Below are positions 7,709-16,039 of a DNA stretch of 64,000 nt, in pieces (position 1 is the first letter of the stretch; each line of letters opens with the position of its first letter). Made by a program: the position numbers and the translations under genes. The notes under the pieces are model-generated. The model ran no database searches and was not told the DNA's origin. It was given only the letters and a program-made list of their open reading frames with translations. Source of the stretch: DASXMR01 sp036495525 (GTDB lineage Bacteria; Actinomycetota; Actinomycetes; Streptosporangiales; Streptosporangiaceae); contig DASXMR010000076.1 in assembly GCA_036495525.1 (NCBI GenBank), positions 56,982-120,981 on the forward strand, given 5' to 3'.

Positions 7709-8428
7709 GTGGCGACTGACTGGGTGACGATCTCCTCGCTGGCGACTGCGGGAGCAACGCTGGCGCTGGCGATATCGACCTTCTCCGCGACGCGGTCGGC
7801 GAACCGCGGCGCGCGAGTGGCACAGGAGGCACTGCTGGTCGGCGTGCGGCCGCTGCTGGTGGTCTCCCGGTTCAGCGACGAGACGCAGAAGATCCATTAC
7901 GGGGACGCCAGGGCGATCCAGCTGAATGGCGGCTTCGGCGTGGCTGAGGTGTCGGAGAAGGTGGTCTACCTCGCGGTGTCGGTGCGCAACGCCGGGCAGG
8001 GCATCGCTGTGCTGCGCGGCTGGCGGCTCGCGGTGGGCGACATCGGCGGCGCCCAGAGCCCGCAGCCGCAGCAGGATGACTTCCGCAGGCAGCAGCGCGA
8101 CCTGTATATCGGGCCAGCCGACATGGGCTTCTGGCAGGGCGCGCTGCGCGAGGAGGACCAGCAGCGCGACGACGCGGCCAAGGCCATTGACGCCCGGGAG
8201 GTCATCACCATCGACGTCCTCTACGGCGACTTCGAGGGCGGGCAGCGCGCCATCACCCGGTTCCTGCTGCGGCCCGTCTCGTCGGCCAGGGACGGCGACA
8301 ACGCGGCCATGCTCGCTGCTCCGGGCACGGCGGAGCCAGAGCCGGAGCCAGAGCCGAAGGCAGAGCGGCCGCGCTGGCTGGCGTCAGTGATCAGGCACTG
8401 GAGTATCGACCGGCCAGATCCCCGCTAG
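7709..8428 (+). CDS. Hypothetical protein with N-terminal membrane helix
   Basis: A 239-residue protein that starts at GTG 7709. Residues 5-25 form a hydrophobic helix, followed by FSATRSANRGARVAQEALL, a segment often seen after the anchor in actinobacterial proteins of unknown function. The rest is a beta-rich soluble domain. The C-terminal 40 residues are charged, with a Pro-Glu dipeptide repeat (EPEPEPEPK) and a basic end. No catalytic motif was recognised. It is divergent from the CYTH/CHAD gene across 176 bases. Confidence 0.65.
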   Translation: MATDWVTISSLATAGATLALAISTFSATRSANRGARVAQEALLVGVRPLLVVSRFSDETQKIHYGDARAIQLNGGFGVAEVSEKVVYLAVSVRNAGQGIAVLRGWRLAVGDIGGAQSPQPQQDDFRRQQRDLYIGPADMGFWQGALREEDQQRDDAAKAIDAREVITIDVLYGDFEGGQRAITRFLLRPVSSARDGDNAAMLAAPGTAEPEPEPEPKAERPRWLASVIRHWSIDRPDPR

Positions 8429-8634
8429 CCGCTCTGGCGCCTGCGATCGCCGCCGCACGAGGCGCCCGGCCAGCAGTGAGCTGCGACCCTGGCCTGCTGG
8501 TCCGGCGGTGCCAGACCGCGCTGAAACGCCGCCGGGACCGGTCAGGCGTGTATGGCCGGCCGCCTTGGCCTGCGAGCGCCTGCCGGGGGACAATCCAGGC
8601 AGGACCGTACCTGATGACTCCCGGAGGTGCACTC

Positions 8635-9174
8635 GTGCTCTACGCATTCGGCTTCGAGCGGATTGGCGTCGTGATCGGCGACCTCTACTTCGTGGATCCC
8701 GATCCCGAGCACCATAACGACAAGCCGGAGCGCGGCGTCCGGCTCGAGGTCCGGATGCTGGAGCAGGGCGAGCTGCGGGGCAACTTCTACTCTGCCCGGC
8801 CGATCGAGATCGGCCGGCCGGTCTGGCGTGCCGACTTGCTGGAGACCGCCGACGGACCGCCGGGCAGCCTGAACCGGGCACACCATCACCCTGCGTTCGA
8901 GGGCTGGAATCCAGGACGGCGGAATTACGACCCGGAGATGAAGGCCAGCCCGGTGCGCTGGGTCGGCGAAGCGCTCGGCAACCTGGAGGGCCTGCTGCAG
9001 CAGGCCGGCGTGGCGCCCGACGAGGCGCTCGCCGCGGACGCGGTCAGCCTGCGCGAGTGCGTGCCGGAGATCATGGCGACGGTCGGCCGGCTGCTGGAGA
9101 AGGTGAAGGCTGGCGAGCTGGCGCTGGCCCCGGCGGGCGATCAGCCGTCGGCGGCGCGGATCAGCTGGCTGTAG
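8635..9174 (+). CDS. Conserved hypothetical protein
   Basis: A 179-residue soluble protein. GTG 8635 is chosen because GGAGG lies seven bases upstream; ATG 8614 is in frame but lacks a ribosome site. The N-terminus (VLYAFGFERIGVVIGDLYFV) is beta-strand rich and the middle has NRAHHHPAFEGWNPG, a His cluster that could bind metal. The C-terminal third is helical. I do not recognise the family. It stands alone between a membrane protein and a convergent MDMPI-type gene. Confidence 0.65.
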   Translation: MLYAFGFERIGVVIGDLYFVDPDPEHHNDKPERGVRLEVRMLEQGELRGNFYSARPIEIGRPVWRADLLETADGPPGSLNRAHHHPAFEGWNPGRRNYDPEMKASPVRWVGEALGNLEGLLQQAGVAPDEALAADAVSLRECVPEIMATVGRLLEKVKAGELALAPAGDQPSAARISWL

Positions 9175-9184
9175 TGACGGCCGG

Positions 9185-9967
9185 CTAGTAAGGCGTATTC
9201 GCGAGCCAGGCGGTGAGCAGGGCGTCGTCGCCGAAGACAGTCAGCTGATCGTCAGTCAGCGGCAGCCGGCGGACAAGGGCGAGCTGCAGCCTGGCCGCCG
9301 GGCCGGTTAGCGCCGCGTCCCCGCGGCCGTGGCCGGGCTCGACCGTGATGCCGCCGCCCTGGTTGCTGACCAGCCACTCACCCGAGCCGTCGAGCCCGTC
9401 GTCGGTGGCGTGCACGTGCAGCACCCTGCCGTCCGGCAGGGCGGCCGTCCGGGTGTGCTCGCCGCCGGTGACCGGCCCGGACATGAAGCCCAGCCACTCG
9501 TCGACGCCGTCAGCCGCGATGTCAGCAGGCACCGCGGCGGACACCGGCGCGCCGGCGGCCAGCTCGCCGTCGCTCAGGTGCACGTTTGTCTCGTGCGTCA
9601 TCCGGCGGGCCCAGGCTGACGCCGGGCGGAGGTCGCCGAACGCCCATACGGGCTCATCGCCCGCCTCGCGCAGCGCGCCGGTGAGCCTGCTGGCGCCCGC
9701 GTTCAGCCAGCGCCGGTGCTCAGCCGGGTCATCTGGCAGCCGCCCGTCTGGCACCTCGCGGAACGGAATGACCTGCGCCGACCTGGTCCTGGTGATCTCC
9801 GCTGCCCACCGGTGCGCCCGGCCGACGTGCGTGGCCAGCTGGCGGATCGTCCAGTCTGGGCAGGTCGGGACCCGCCGGCTGAGGTCGGCGCCGTCGACGA
9901 GCGCGGCCAGCGTGCCGGTGGCGCGCTCGATCTCGCCGTGGTAACGCTCAGTGCTGATCTGCGCCAT
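9185..9967 (-). CDS. Maleylpyruvate isomerase-family mycothiol-dependent protein
   Basis: A 260-residue member of the MDMPI/DinB-like family of actinobacteria. The N-terminal four-helix bundle has VPTCPDWTIRQLATHVGRAHRW, with the first metal-ligand His residues. The second helix motif is MTHETNVHLSDGEL, where the usual Arg of VHRxD is Leu. The C-terminal part matches the MDMPI C-terminal domain. Family members use mycothiol, which supports an actinobacterial host. The exact reaction is unknown, as most members are not maleylpyruvate isomerases. It lies 10 bases after the convergent gene at 8635. Confidence 0.8.
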   Translation of the reverse strand: MAQISTERYHGEIERATGTLAALVDGADLSRRVPTCPDWTIRQLATHVGRAHRWAAEITRTRSAQVIPFREVPDGRLPDDPAEHRRWLNAGASRLTGALREAGDEPVWAFGDLRPASAWARRMTHETNVHLSDGELAAGAPVSAAVPADIAADGVDEWLGFMSGPVTGGEHTRTAALPDGRVLHVHATDDGLDGSGEWLVSNQGGGITVEPGHGRGDAALTGPAARLQLALVRRLPLTDDQLTVFGDDALLTAWLANTPY

Positions 9968-9978
9968 CGCCGGGCCGG

Positions 9979-10197
9979 TTACTTGCCACAGCCGCAGCCG
10001 CCGCCGCAGCAGCCGCCGCCACCGCCCTGGCCGGCCGGCGCCGCGCCTGCCCGGCCGCCGACGGCGACAGCGGACAGGAGCTTCACGGTGTCGTCATGAC
10101 CCAGCGGGCACTCCGCCGGTGCCGACGACTCGCTCATCGGCCTGGTCCGCTCGAAAGTGTCGCCGCATGCTCGGCAGCGGTATTCATATCGGGGCAC
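9979..10197 (-). CDS. FmdB-family zinc ribbon protein
   Basis: A 72-residue protein that begins MPRYEYRCRACGDTFERTRP, the FmdB regulatory protein/zinc ribbon signature. CRAC and a later Cys (AECPLGH) supply zinc ligands; the second CxxC is incomplete because its last position reads as GH. The C-terminus is a Gly-Cys run (GGGGGCCGGGCGCGK) that may bind metal. Function is unknown, with roles proposed in transcription or metal handling. It precedes the MDMPI-like gene by 11 bases and is probably co-transcribed with it. Confidence 0.82.
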   Translation of the reverse strand: MPRYEYRCRACGDTFERTRPMSESSAPAECPLGHDDTVKLLSAVAVGGRAGAAPAGQGGGGGCCGGGCGCGK

Positions 10198-10273
10198 GTC
10201 ACCAGCCTATGCCAGCCGGAAGCCCGGCGCGTCAAGGACGACCGGGGCCGGCTCGCCGGGCGCTATGGCCCGG

Positions 10274-12145
10274 CTAGCTTCCCGCTGCGGGGGCCGGGGA
10301 GTCGGTTCTGGGCCGGCGACCGTCGGCGGCCAGCCTGGCGTCAGCGCCAGCCGGGACGCCAGCGGCCCGCGCTGCACCGGACGGCTCGGCGTCCAGCACG
10401 CCGGGTGCGTCTGGCGCGTCCGGCGAGTCGTAATAGAACTGGCGGCCGCGCATGAACGAGACGATCGCGCCGATGACCGACATGGCGATGGCGGCCGAGA
10501 ACACGATGATCAGGCCATGGTGGAAGGGGCCCTCGATCAGGTGCGGGAAGAAGGTCCTGCTGGTCAGCGCGGCAGCGTTGCGCTGCGGCAGCGTCTTCAG
10601 CACGCCCGACGGCCTGAGCAGCGTGGCGACCGGGTTGTAGCCGAGGAACGAGGCGAACAGGGTGCTGACCGGGGGCATGCTGGCGACGTGCGCGGCCACC
10701 GCGTGCGGCACGCCCTGGGCGCGCAGGCCGTTGCTCAGGGTCCGCGGCATGGTCGCCGCGAGACCAGCGATGAGCAGCGAGAAGAAGATCCCGATGGACA
10801 GCGACATGCCGGAGTTCTGGAAGGTGGACCGCATGCCGGAGGCGGCTCCGCGGTCCCTGGCCGGCACGCTGCTCATGATCGCCGAGGTGTTCGGCGAGGC
10901 GAACAGGCCGGAGCCGAGCCCGTTGCAGAAGATGATCAGGCCGAAGGACCAGTAGGGGAAGTTCACCGGCAGCAGCATGAGCCCGGTGAACGCGCACGCG
11001 CCGACGAGCAGCCCGGCGGTGGCGAACGGGCGGGTGCCGTACCGGTCGGACAGGTAGCCGGACACCGGCCCGGCGATCAGGAACCCGGCCGTCAGCGGCA
11101 GCATGTAGATGCCGGCCCACAGCGGCGTGTCCACGAAGTTGTAGCCGTGCAGCGGCAGCCACACCCCCTGCAGCCAGAAGATCAGCATGAACTGCAGCCC
11201 GCCGCGGGCGATGGAGCCCAGCAGGCTGGCCGCGTTCCCGGCCGCGAACGCGCGGATCCGGAACAGGCCCATCCGGAACATCGGCTCGGCAATCCTTGTC
11301 TCGACCACGCCGAAGATCACCAGCAGCAGCGCGCCGCTGGCCAGCCCGCCTACCACCATCGGGTTCGTCCAGCCGGTCGGGTGGCCGCCGTACGGCTGGA
11401 TGCCGTAGGTAATCGCCACCAGCAGCAGCCCGGCGCCGCAGGCAAACAGCACGTTGCCCCACCAGTCGATCCTGGCTCGCCTCGTGGTGGCGATCTCGCG
11501 CAGCTTCCGGTACGACCAGACCGTCCCGAACACGCCGATGGGGACATTGACCCAGAAGATCGCGCGCCAGTCCCACGCCGCCAGCAGGCCGCCAAGCAGC
11601 AGGCCGATGAACTGCCCGGAGATCGCGGAGATCTGATTGATGCCCAGCGCCATGCCGCGCTGGCGGGCCGGGAACGCGTCGGTGAGGATAGCCGCCGAGT
11701 TGGCCATCAGCATCGCGCCGCCGAACGCCTGCACCACCCGGCCGATGATCAGCCAGAGCGCGCCGCCGCCACCGGTCAGCGGGTCAAGCGACAGCGCGAT
11801 GGAGGCCAGGGTGAAGACGACGAAGCCCAGGTTGTAGATGCGCACCCGGCCGAACATGTCGCCGAGCCGGCCGAGCGTGACCACCAGCACGGCGGTGACC
11901 AGGAGATACCCCATGATCATCCACAGCAGGTAGCTGATGTTGCCTGCCGCGGTCGGGTCGAGGTGGATACCCCGGAAGATCGCGGGCATCGCGATGATCA
12001 CGATGGACGCGTCGATGGTCGCCATCGTCACGCTGAGCGTGGTGTTGGACAGCGCTATCCACTTGTAGCGGTCACCGCCCGCGGCCTGCTGGCCAGACGG
12101 CGGTTTGGACGATCCTGACAGCTGGGTGACGGCGGCTCTCCACAC
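10274..12145 (-). CDS. MFS drug exporter, DHA2 (14-helix) type
   Basis: A 623-residue membrane transporter. SNTTLSVTMATIDASIVIIA starts the first helix with the DHA2 motif, LGRLGDMFGRVRIY is motif A, and WRAIFWVNVPIGVFG is the typical DHA2 segment after helix 6. About 14 hydrophobic helices are visible, with a long polar C-terminal tail of about 60 residues. It probably exports drugs or lipophilic compounds using the proton gradient. GTG 12145 is a weak start; translation could begin a little later. An inverted repeat at 12168-12185 is a likely operator. No regulator gene is adjacent. Confidence 0.9.
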   Translation of the reverse strand: MWRAAVTQLSGSSKPPSGQQAAGGDRYKWIALSNTTLSVTMATIDASIVIIAMPAIFRGIHLDPTAAGNISYLLWMIMGYLLVTAVLVVTLGRLGDMFGRVRIYNLGFVVFTLASIALSLDPLTGGGGALWLIIGRVVQAFGGAMLMANSAAILTDAFPARQRGMALGINQISAISGQFIGLLLGGLLAAWDWRAIFWVNVPIGVFGTVWSYRKLREIATTRRARIDWWGNVLFACGAGLLLVAITYGIQPYGGHPTGWTNPMVVGGLASGALLLVIFGVVETRIAEPMFRMGLFRIRAFAAGNAASLLGSIARGGLQFMLIFWLQGVWLPLHGYNFVDTPLWAGIYMLPLTAGFLIAGPVSGYLSDRYGTRPFATAGLLVGACAFTGLMLLPVNFPYWSFGLIIFCNGLGSGLFASPNTSAIMSSVPARDRGAASGMRSTFQNSGMSLSIGIFFSLLIAGLAATMPRTLSNGLRAQGVPHAVAAHVASMPPVSTLFASFLGYNPVATLLRPSGVLKTLPQRNAAALTSRTFFPHLIEGPFHHGLIIVFSAAIAMSVIGAIVSFMRGRQFYYDSPDAPDAPGVLDAEPSGAARAAGVPAGADARLAADGRRPRTDSPAPAAGS

Positions 12146-12167
12146 TCACCCCAGCCTACCTTCATTC

Positions 12168-12185
12168 AGTTGCTTAACCGCAACT
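12168..12185. promoter_or_regulatory. MarR-like operator upstream of MFS exporter
   Basis: AGTTGC-TTAACC-GCAACT is a perfect 6-bp inverted repeat with a 6-base spacer, 23 bases upstream of the MFS start codon. Many MarR-family operators have TTGC/GCAA arms. No MarR gene is next to it, so the regulator would have to be encoded elsewhere. Confidence 0.4.
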
Positions 12186-12224
12186 ACCTAATGCGCGGCG
12201 GCCGCGCTGGCCGGGGGCCGGACG

Positions 12225-13016
12225 CTACCGGACGGCGAGCCTGATCCGGTAGGTCCACCACCAGGTGACCGGCGTGGCGAGCTGCCGGGCGGCGACCTCG
12301 CGCAGCCTGGTGATACCGAGCTCGTCCTCGCTGGCGCCGGCTTTCAGCAGCGCCACCGCGCCGCCCTGGCTCAGCGCGACGTCGGCCAGCCGGCTGGCGT
12401 CGCCGCTCTCCTGCCCGTGCACGGCGACCTCGGTGGCATACCGGAACAGCCCGCTGCGCCGCAGCCGGGCGAGGTGATCCTTGCCGGCGTGCGGCGGGCG
12501 CAACCCGGCCGTGTCCTCCATCTCGGTGATCCGCCGGTCCGCCTCGGCGTAAGCGGCGTCGGTCTGCCAGTCGATGCAGGGCGGCCAGTCGCAGTCGTAG
12601 GCAGCGAGCACCCCGCCAGGTCGCAGCAGCCGGGCCAGCTCGGGCAGCGCCCGCCCGGCGTCGAACCAGTGCATGGCCTGGCTCGCGGTCACCACGTCAG
12701 CGCAGCCATCGGGCAGCCCGGTCCGCTCGGCAGTGCCGTCGGCAACGGTGAACCTGGTCGTCGTCGTCGCGGCGGCCGCTATCTTCCGCTCGGTCAGCCC
12801 GCGCATCTGCGCCGACGGCTCCACGGCGATCACCCGGCTGGCGCGGTCCGCCCAGATCATCGTCGAAAGGCCGGTGCCGGCCCCGACGTCCACCACGTCG
12901 GGCAGCTCGACGCCGGCCCACTGAGTGACCAGCGAGACGAGCTCGGCCGGCGGCCGCGGCCTGGCAGCGTCGTAGGCGCCGGCGTAGCTGGAGAACCGGG
13001 ACACCGCGTCAGGCAC
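12225..13016 (-). CDS. Class I SAM-dependent methyltransferase
   Basis: A 263-residue enzyme. DVVDVGAGTGLSTMIWADR is motif I for AdoMet binding, VIAVEPSAQM is motif II, and VTASQAMHWFDAGRALPE is the usual post-II region of this methyltransferase_11 family. The acceptor is unknown. GTG 13016 is preferred because CGAGGAGC lies just upstream; ATG 13049 is an alternative. The VOC-family gene upstream is separated by about 70 bases and may be co-transcribed. Confidence 0.85.
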   Translation of the reverse strand: MPDAVSRFSSYAGAYDAARPRPPAELVSLVTQWAGVELPDVVDVGAGTGLSTMIWADRASRVIAVEPSAQMRGLTERKIAAAATTTTRFTVADGTAERTGLPDGCADVVTASQAMHWFDAGRALPELARLLRPGGVLAAYDCDWPPCIDWQTDAAYAEADRRITEMEDTAGLRPPHAGKDHLARLRRSGLFRYATEVAVHGQESGDASRLADVALSQGGAVALLKAGASEDELGITRLREVAARQLATPVTWWWTYRIRLAVR

Positions 13017-13086
13017 AGCCGCTCCTCGTGGTCGCAGGTACCTCGACATCAAGATACATGCTGCCCGGCGAGCGCGCGCGATGCGG

Positions 13087-13440
13087 TCAGGCGGGCTGCC
13101 AGAGCTCGACCCGATTGCCTTCTGGATCGGTGACCCAGCCGAACCGGCCGATGCCCGCCACGTCCTGCGGCTCGCTTGGCACGTCCGCTCCCTTGGCGCG
13201 CAATTGCGCGAGCATCGCGTCCAGGTCGCCGACCCGGAAGTTGAGCATGGTCTGCTGGGAGCGTGACCCGAAGTAGCCGGTCTCGGACTCGAATGTCGCG
13301 AACACCGTCGGACCGGCGCCCGGACGCCACACGCCGTTCTCATCAGCGTCCAGGCCGAGGCAGTCGCGATACCACGCGCTCAAGGCCGCCGGGTCGACAG
13401 CGCGCAGGAAGTATCCGCCGATACCGAGCACGCGTTCCAT
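13087..13440 (-). CDS. VOC-family glyoxalase-like protein
   Basis: A 117-residue vicinal oxygen chelate protein. The fold repeats are seen as IGGYFLRAVDPAALSAWYRD and NFRVGDLDAMLAQLRAKG, and the C-terminal GWVTDPEGNRVELWQP has the typical D-PxGNxxE motif, where Glu is a metal ligand. Function could be metabolism or antibiotic binding. The ATG lies 53 bases downstream of the Nudix stop on the same strand. Confidence 0.85.
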   Translation of the reverse strand: MERVLGIGGYFLRAVDPAALSAWYRDCLGLDADENGVWRPGAGPTVFATFESETGYFGSRSQQTMLNFRVGDLDAMLAQLRAKGADVPSEPQDVAGIGRFGWVTDPEGNRVELWQPA

Positions 13441-13498
13441 GGCGACATCCTGCCAGGATGGCGATCGGCGGGGCCGGCGCCACGCCAGCGGTCCCGGC

Positions 13499-13993
13499 TC
13501 AGTCGCGGGGGAACTCGTAAGGCTGCCAGTCAATCCGCTCGACGGTCGCGCAGTCGGCGCCGAAGGTGATCGTGGCGCGCACTCGCTGGCTGGCCAGCAC
13601 CAGCGGCAGCCAGTACTTGGCGTCGTCCCACATGCCGCTCAGCGGCAGCTCGGTCTGGGCAAACCAGCGCGGCGATATCTCTGCTGACTCGGCTGGCTCG
13701 CCCCGGAAATCGCGGGTGAGGTATACCTCGGCGTTCTGATCCCAGCTCTGCCGCGTCGGGAACAGGAACAGCAGGGACGCCACGTGGGCCATCGTGTCGG
13801 GCGCGACTTCAACGCCCGATTCCTCCATCACCTCGCGGGCGGCTGCCTCGGCCGGCTTCTCGCCCTCCTCCAGGTGCCCGCCGAGTCCCACCCACCGGCC
13901 GGTGCCGAACCCGGCCTTCTTCAGGCCGAGCAGCACCTGCGGCTCGCTGCCGCAGGTGCGGGTGATCAGGCACAGCACGGTCTGCTCTGGCAC
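13499..13993 (-). CDS. Nudix hydrolase, MutT/MTH1-like
   Basis: A 164-residue enzyme. The Nudix box is GHLEEGEKPAEAAAREVMEE followed by SGV, with the metal-binding REVMEE core. It is preceded by LGLKKAGFGTGRWVGLGG, which closely resembles the substrate loop of MTH1-type 8-oxo-dGTP hydrolases. A role in cleaning oxidised nucleotides is likely but other NTP substrates are possible. It probably heads a short transcript with the VOC and methyltransferase genes. Confidence 0.87.
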   Translation of the reverse strand: MPEQTVLCLITRTCGSEPQVLLGLKKAGFGTGRWVGLGGHLEEGEKPAEAAAREVMEESGVEVAPDTMAHVASLLFLFPTRQSWDQNAEVYLTRDFRGEPAESAEISPRWFAQTELPLSGMWDDAKYWLPLVLASQRVRATITFGADCATVERIDWQPYEFPRD

Positions 13994-14220
13994 GGACTGA
14001 GGGCTCCCTGGCTTGGCTGGCGCTGCGGCAAAGATGGCAGCGGGCCTGCCGGTCGCTCACCTTGCGAGCGGGCAATGGCCCGACCCAATCCTAGCGGTCA
14101 CATTGTGGTGACTCTGCGCAAGGGCGCGCGGGGGCGGCTGGCCTTCGTGCCGCGGCGCCGGCCGGCTGGCCATACTGGATGGCCGGGTCATCCGCAGCCG
14201 CGACACCCTGGAGGAGCGCC

Positions 14221-16020
14221 GTGCCCGACCGACTGGCTCAGCCCGACCTGGCGCACGACGGCCAGCGGCCAGCCTGGCTTACCGACGACGACCTGGCCGC
14301 GCTGGCGGCGATCGCCAGGACGCACCACCGCGGGGGCAGCGCGCCTGGCCTTGCCTACGGGATCATCGCCGGGCCCGCGCTGGTGCACAGCGCCGGGTTC
14401 GGCTCGGCGCGGACGGGCGGGCCAGTGCCAGACGGCGCGACGGTGTTCCGGATCGCCTCGATGACTAAGAGCTTCACCGCCGCAGCGGTGCTCGCGCTGC
14501 GCGACGACGGCATCCTGGCGCTCGACGACCCGGCCGAGCGGTACGTGCCCGAGCTGCGCGGGCTGCGACCGGCCACCAGCGACTCGCCGCCGGTAACGGT
14601 GCGCAACCTGCTGACCATGACCGCTGGCCTGCCGACCGATGATCCGTGGGGTGACCGGCAGCAGGGCATGCCGCCGGATGAGTTCTCCCGCTTCCTGGCC
14701 GAAGGGATCCGGTTCGCCTGGGCACCGGGTACCCAGTTCGAGTACGCCAACCTCGGCTACGCCATTCTCGGCCGGGTCATTACCGCCGCGTCGGGCAGCG
14801 GCTACACCGATGTGGTGCGGGACCGGCTACTGCGGCCGCTGGGCATGGACAGCACCGGGTTCGCGGCGGCCGAATTCGACCCGGACCGGCTGGCCGCCGG
14901 CTACCGCCGGGCCGGCGATGGCTGGCAGGAGCTGATCCCGGACGGTGACGGCGCTTTCGCCCCGATGGGCGGGATCTTCAGCACGGTCGCCGACCTGACC
15001 CGCTGGGTGGCTGGCTTCGCCGCCGCGTTCCCGCCGGGCGGGCCGGCCGACGGCGGCGCGCACCCGCTGCGCCGGTCAAGTCGTCGTGAGATGCAGCTGC
15101 CCCAGGTGGCGCTGCCGGTGCACCAGCCGCCGCTGCCCGCCGCGGCGGCGCATGGCAGCTACGGCTTCGGCCTGTTCGTCGAGGAGGACGGCGGGCACGG
15201 CCGGATCGTCCAGCACGGCGGCGGCTATCCGGGATACGGCAGCCACATGCGCTGGCACCCGGCCTCCGGGCTTGGCGTGATCGTGCTGGCCAACAGCACC
15301 TACGCACCAGCCCAGGCGCTCGGCGCCCGGATGCTGGACGCGCTGCTGCGGCGCCGGCCGCGCGGCGCCGCCGGCCAGGGACCCGCACTGGCGCCGGAAC
15401 GACCGTGGCCGGAGACGCTGGCCGGCCAGCGAGCCGCGACCAGCCTGCTGCAGCACTGGGACGACGAGGCAGCCAGCCGGCTGTGCACCGCCAACGTGGC
15501 GCTCGACGAGCCCTACCCGGAGCGGCGAGCCAGAGCCGAGCAGGTCAGGCGGCGGATCGGCGAGTTCGCCGACGACACAAGCAGGCCAGCTGAGCACGAT
15601 TCAGCCGCGCACTGCCGGTGGTGGCTGCGTGGCGAGCGCGGCACCGTGCAGGCCGAGATCCGGCTGACCCCGCACCAGCGGCCGATGATCCAGCAGCTCG
15701 TGCATGCCGTGCCGCCCGCCCATGGCTCCGTGCTCAGCCGGCTCACCGGGCAGCTCATCGCCCTGCTCAACGACGGCGCGCCCAGCTGGCCCCCCGCCCT
15801 GCCGGCCGCGGCCGGCCTCGACACCGGCGCGTTCATCCGCCGGCTGCGGGTAGCCGCCGCGTGGGCGGGCCCGTGCACGCCGGGGGCGTACAGCGCCGGC
15901 GACGGTGACGCGACGGTGACCGTCGAGCTCGAGGGCCAGCGGGCGCGGCTGCTGCTCACCGTGACGGTGGACGAACGGCGCGGCGAGCTGCGCGAAGCCG
16001 GGATCACGCTGGCTGGCTGA
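14221..16020 (+). CDS. Serine hydrolase, class C beta-lactamase-like
   Basis: A 599-residue protein. The active-site motif is S80-M-T-K83 (S-x-x-K), followed by YAN at 175-177 and HGGGYPGYGS as the third motif, so the catalytic set of the beta-lactamase/esterase fold is complete. The domain covers about residues 30-385; the C-terminal 200 residues are a separate alpha/beta region with no clear homology. No signal peptide is visible, which favours an esterase or D-aminopeptidase over a secreted lactamase. GTG 14221 is preceded by GGAGGAG. It is convergent with the hydrolase at 16040. Confidence 0.87.
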   Translation: MPDRLAQPDLAHDGQRPAWLTDDDLAALAAIARTHHRGGSAPGLAYGIIAGPALVHSAGFGSARTGGPVPDGATVFRIASMTKSFTAAAVLALRDDGILALDDPAERYVPELRGLRPATSDSPPVTVRNLLTMTAGLPTDDPWGDRQQGMPPDEFSRFLAEGIRFAWAPGTQFEYANLGYAILGRVITAASGSGYTDVVRDRLLRPLGMDSTGFAAAEFDPDRLAAGYRRAGDGWQELIPDGDGAFAPMGGIFSTVADLTRWVAGFAAAFPPGGPADGGAHPLRRSSRREMQLPQVALPVHQPPLPAAAAHGSYGFGLFVEEDGGHGRIVQHGGGYPGYGSHMRWHPASGLGVIVLANSTYAPAQALGARMLDALLRRRPRGAAGQGPALAPERPWPETLAGQRAATSLLQHWDDEAASRLCTANVALDEPYPERRARAEQVRRRIGEFADDTSRPAEHDSAAHCRWWLRGERGTVQAEIRLTPHQRPMIQQLVHAVPPAHGSVLSRLTGQLIALLNDGAPSWPPALPAAAGLDTGAFIRRLRVAAAWAGPCTPGAYSAGDGDATVTVELEGQRARLLLTVTVDERRGELREAGITLAG

Positions 16021-16039
16021 GCGGGCCGCCTGCCAGCTG

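Noticed and set aside
10157..12118. 653-codon open frame on the plus strand across the MFS exporter
   Set aside because: It is antisense to a clear 14-helix transporter and encodes low-complexity His/Arg/Gln/Gly-rich sequence. Long antisense frames are expected at this GC content.
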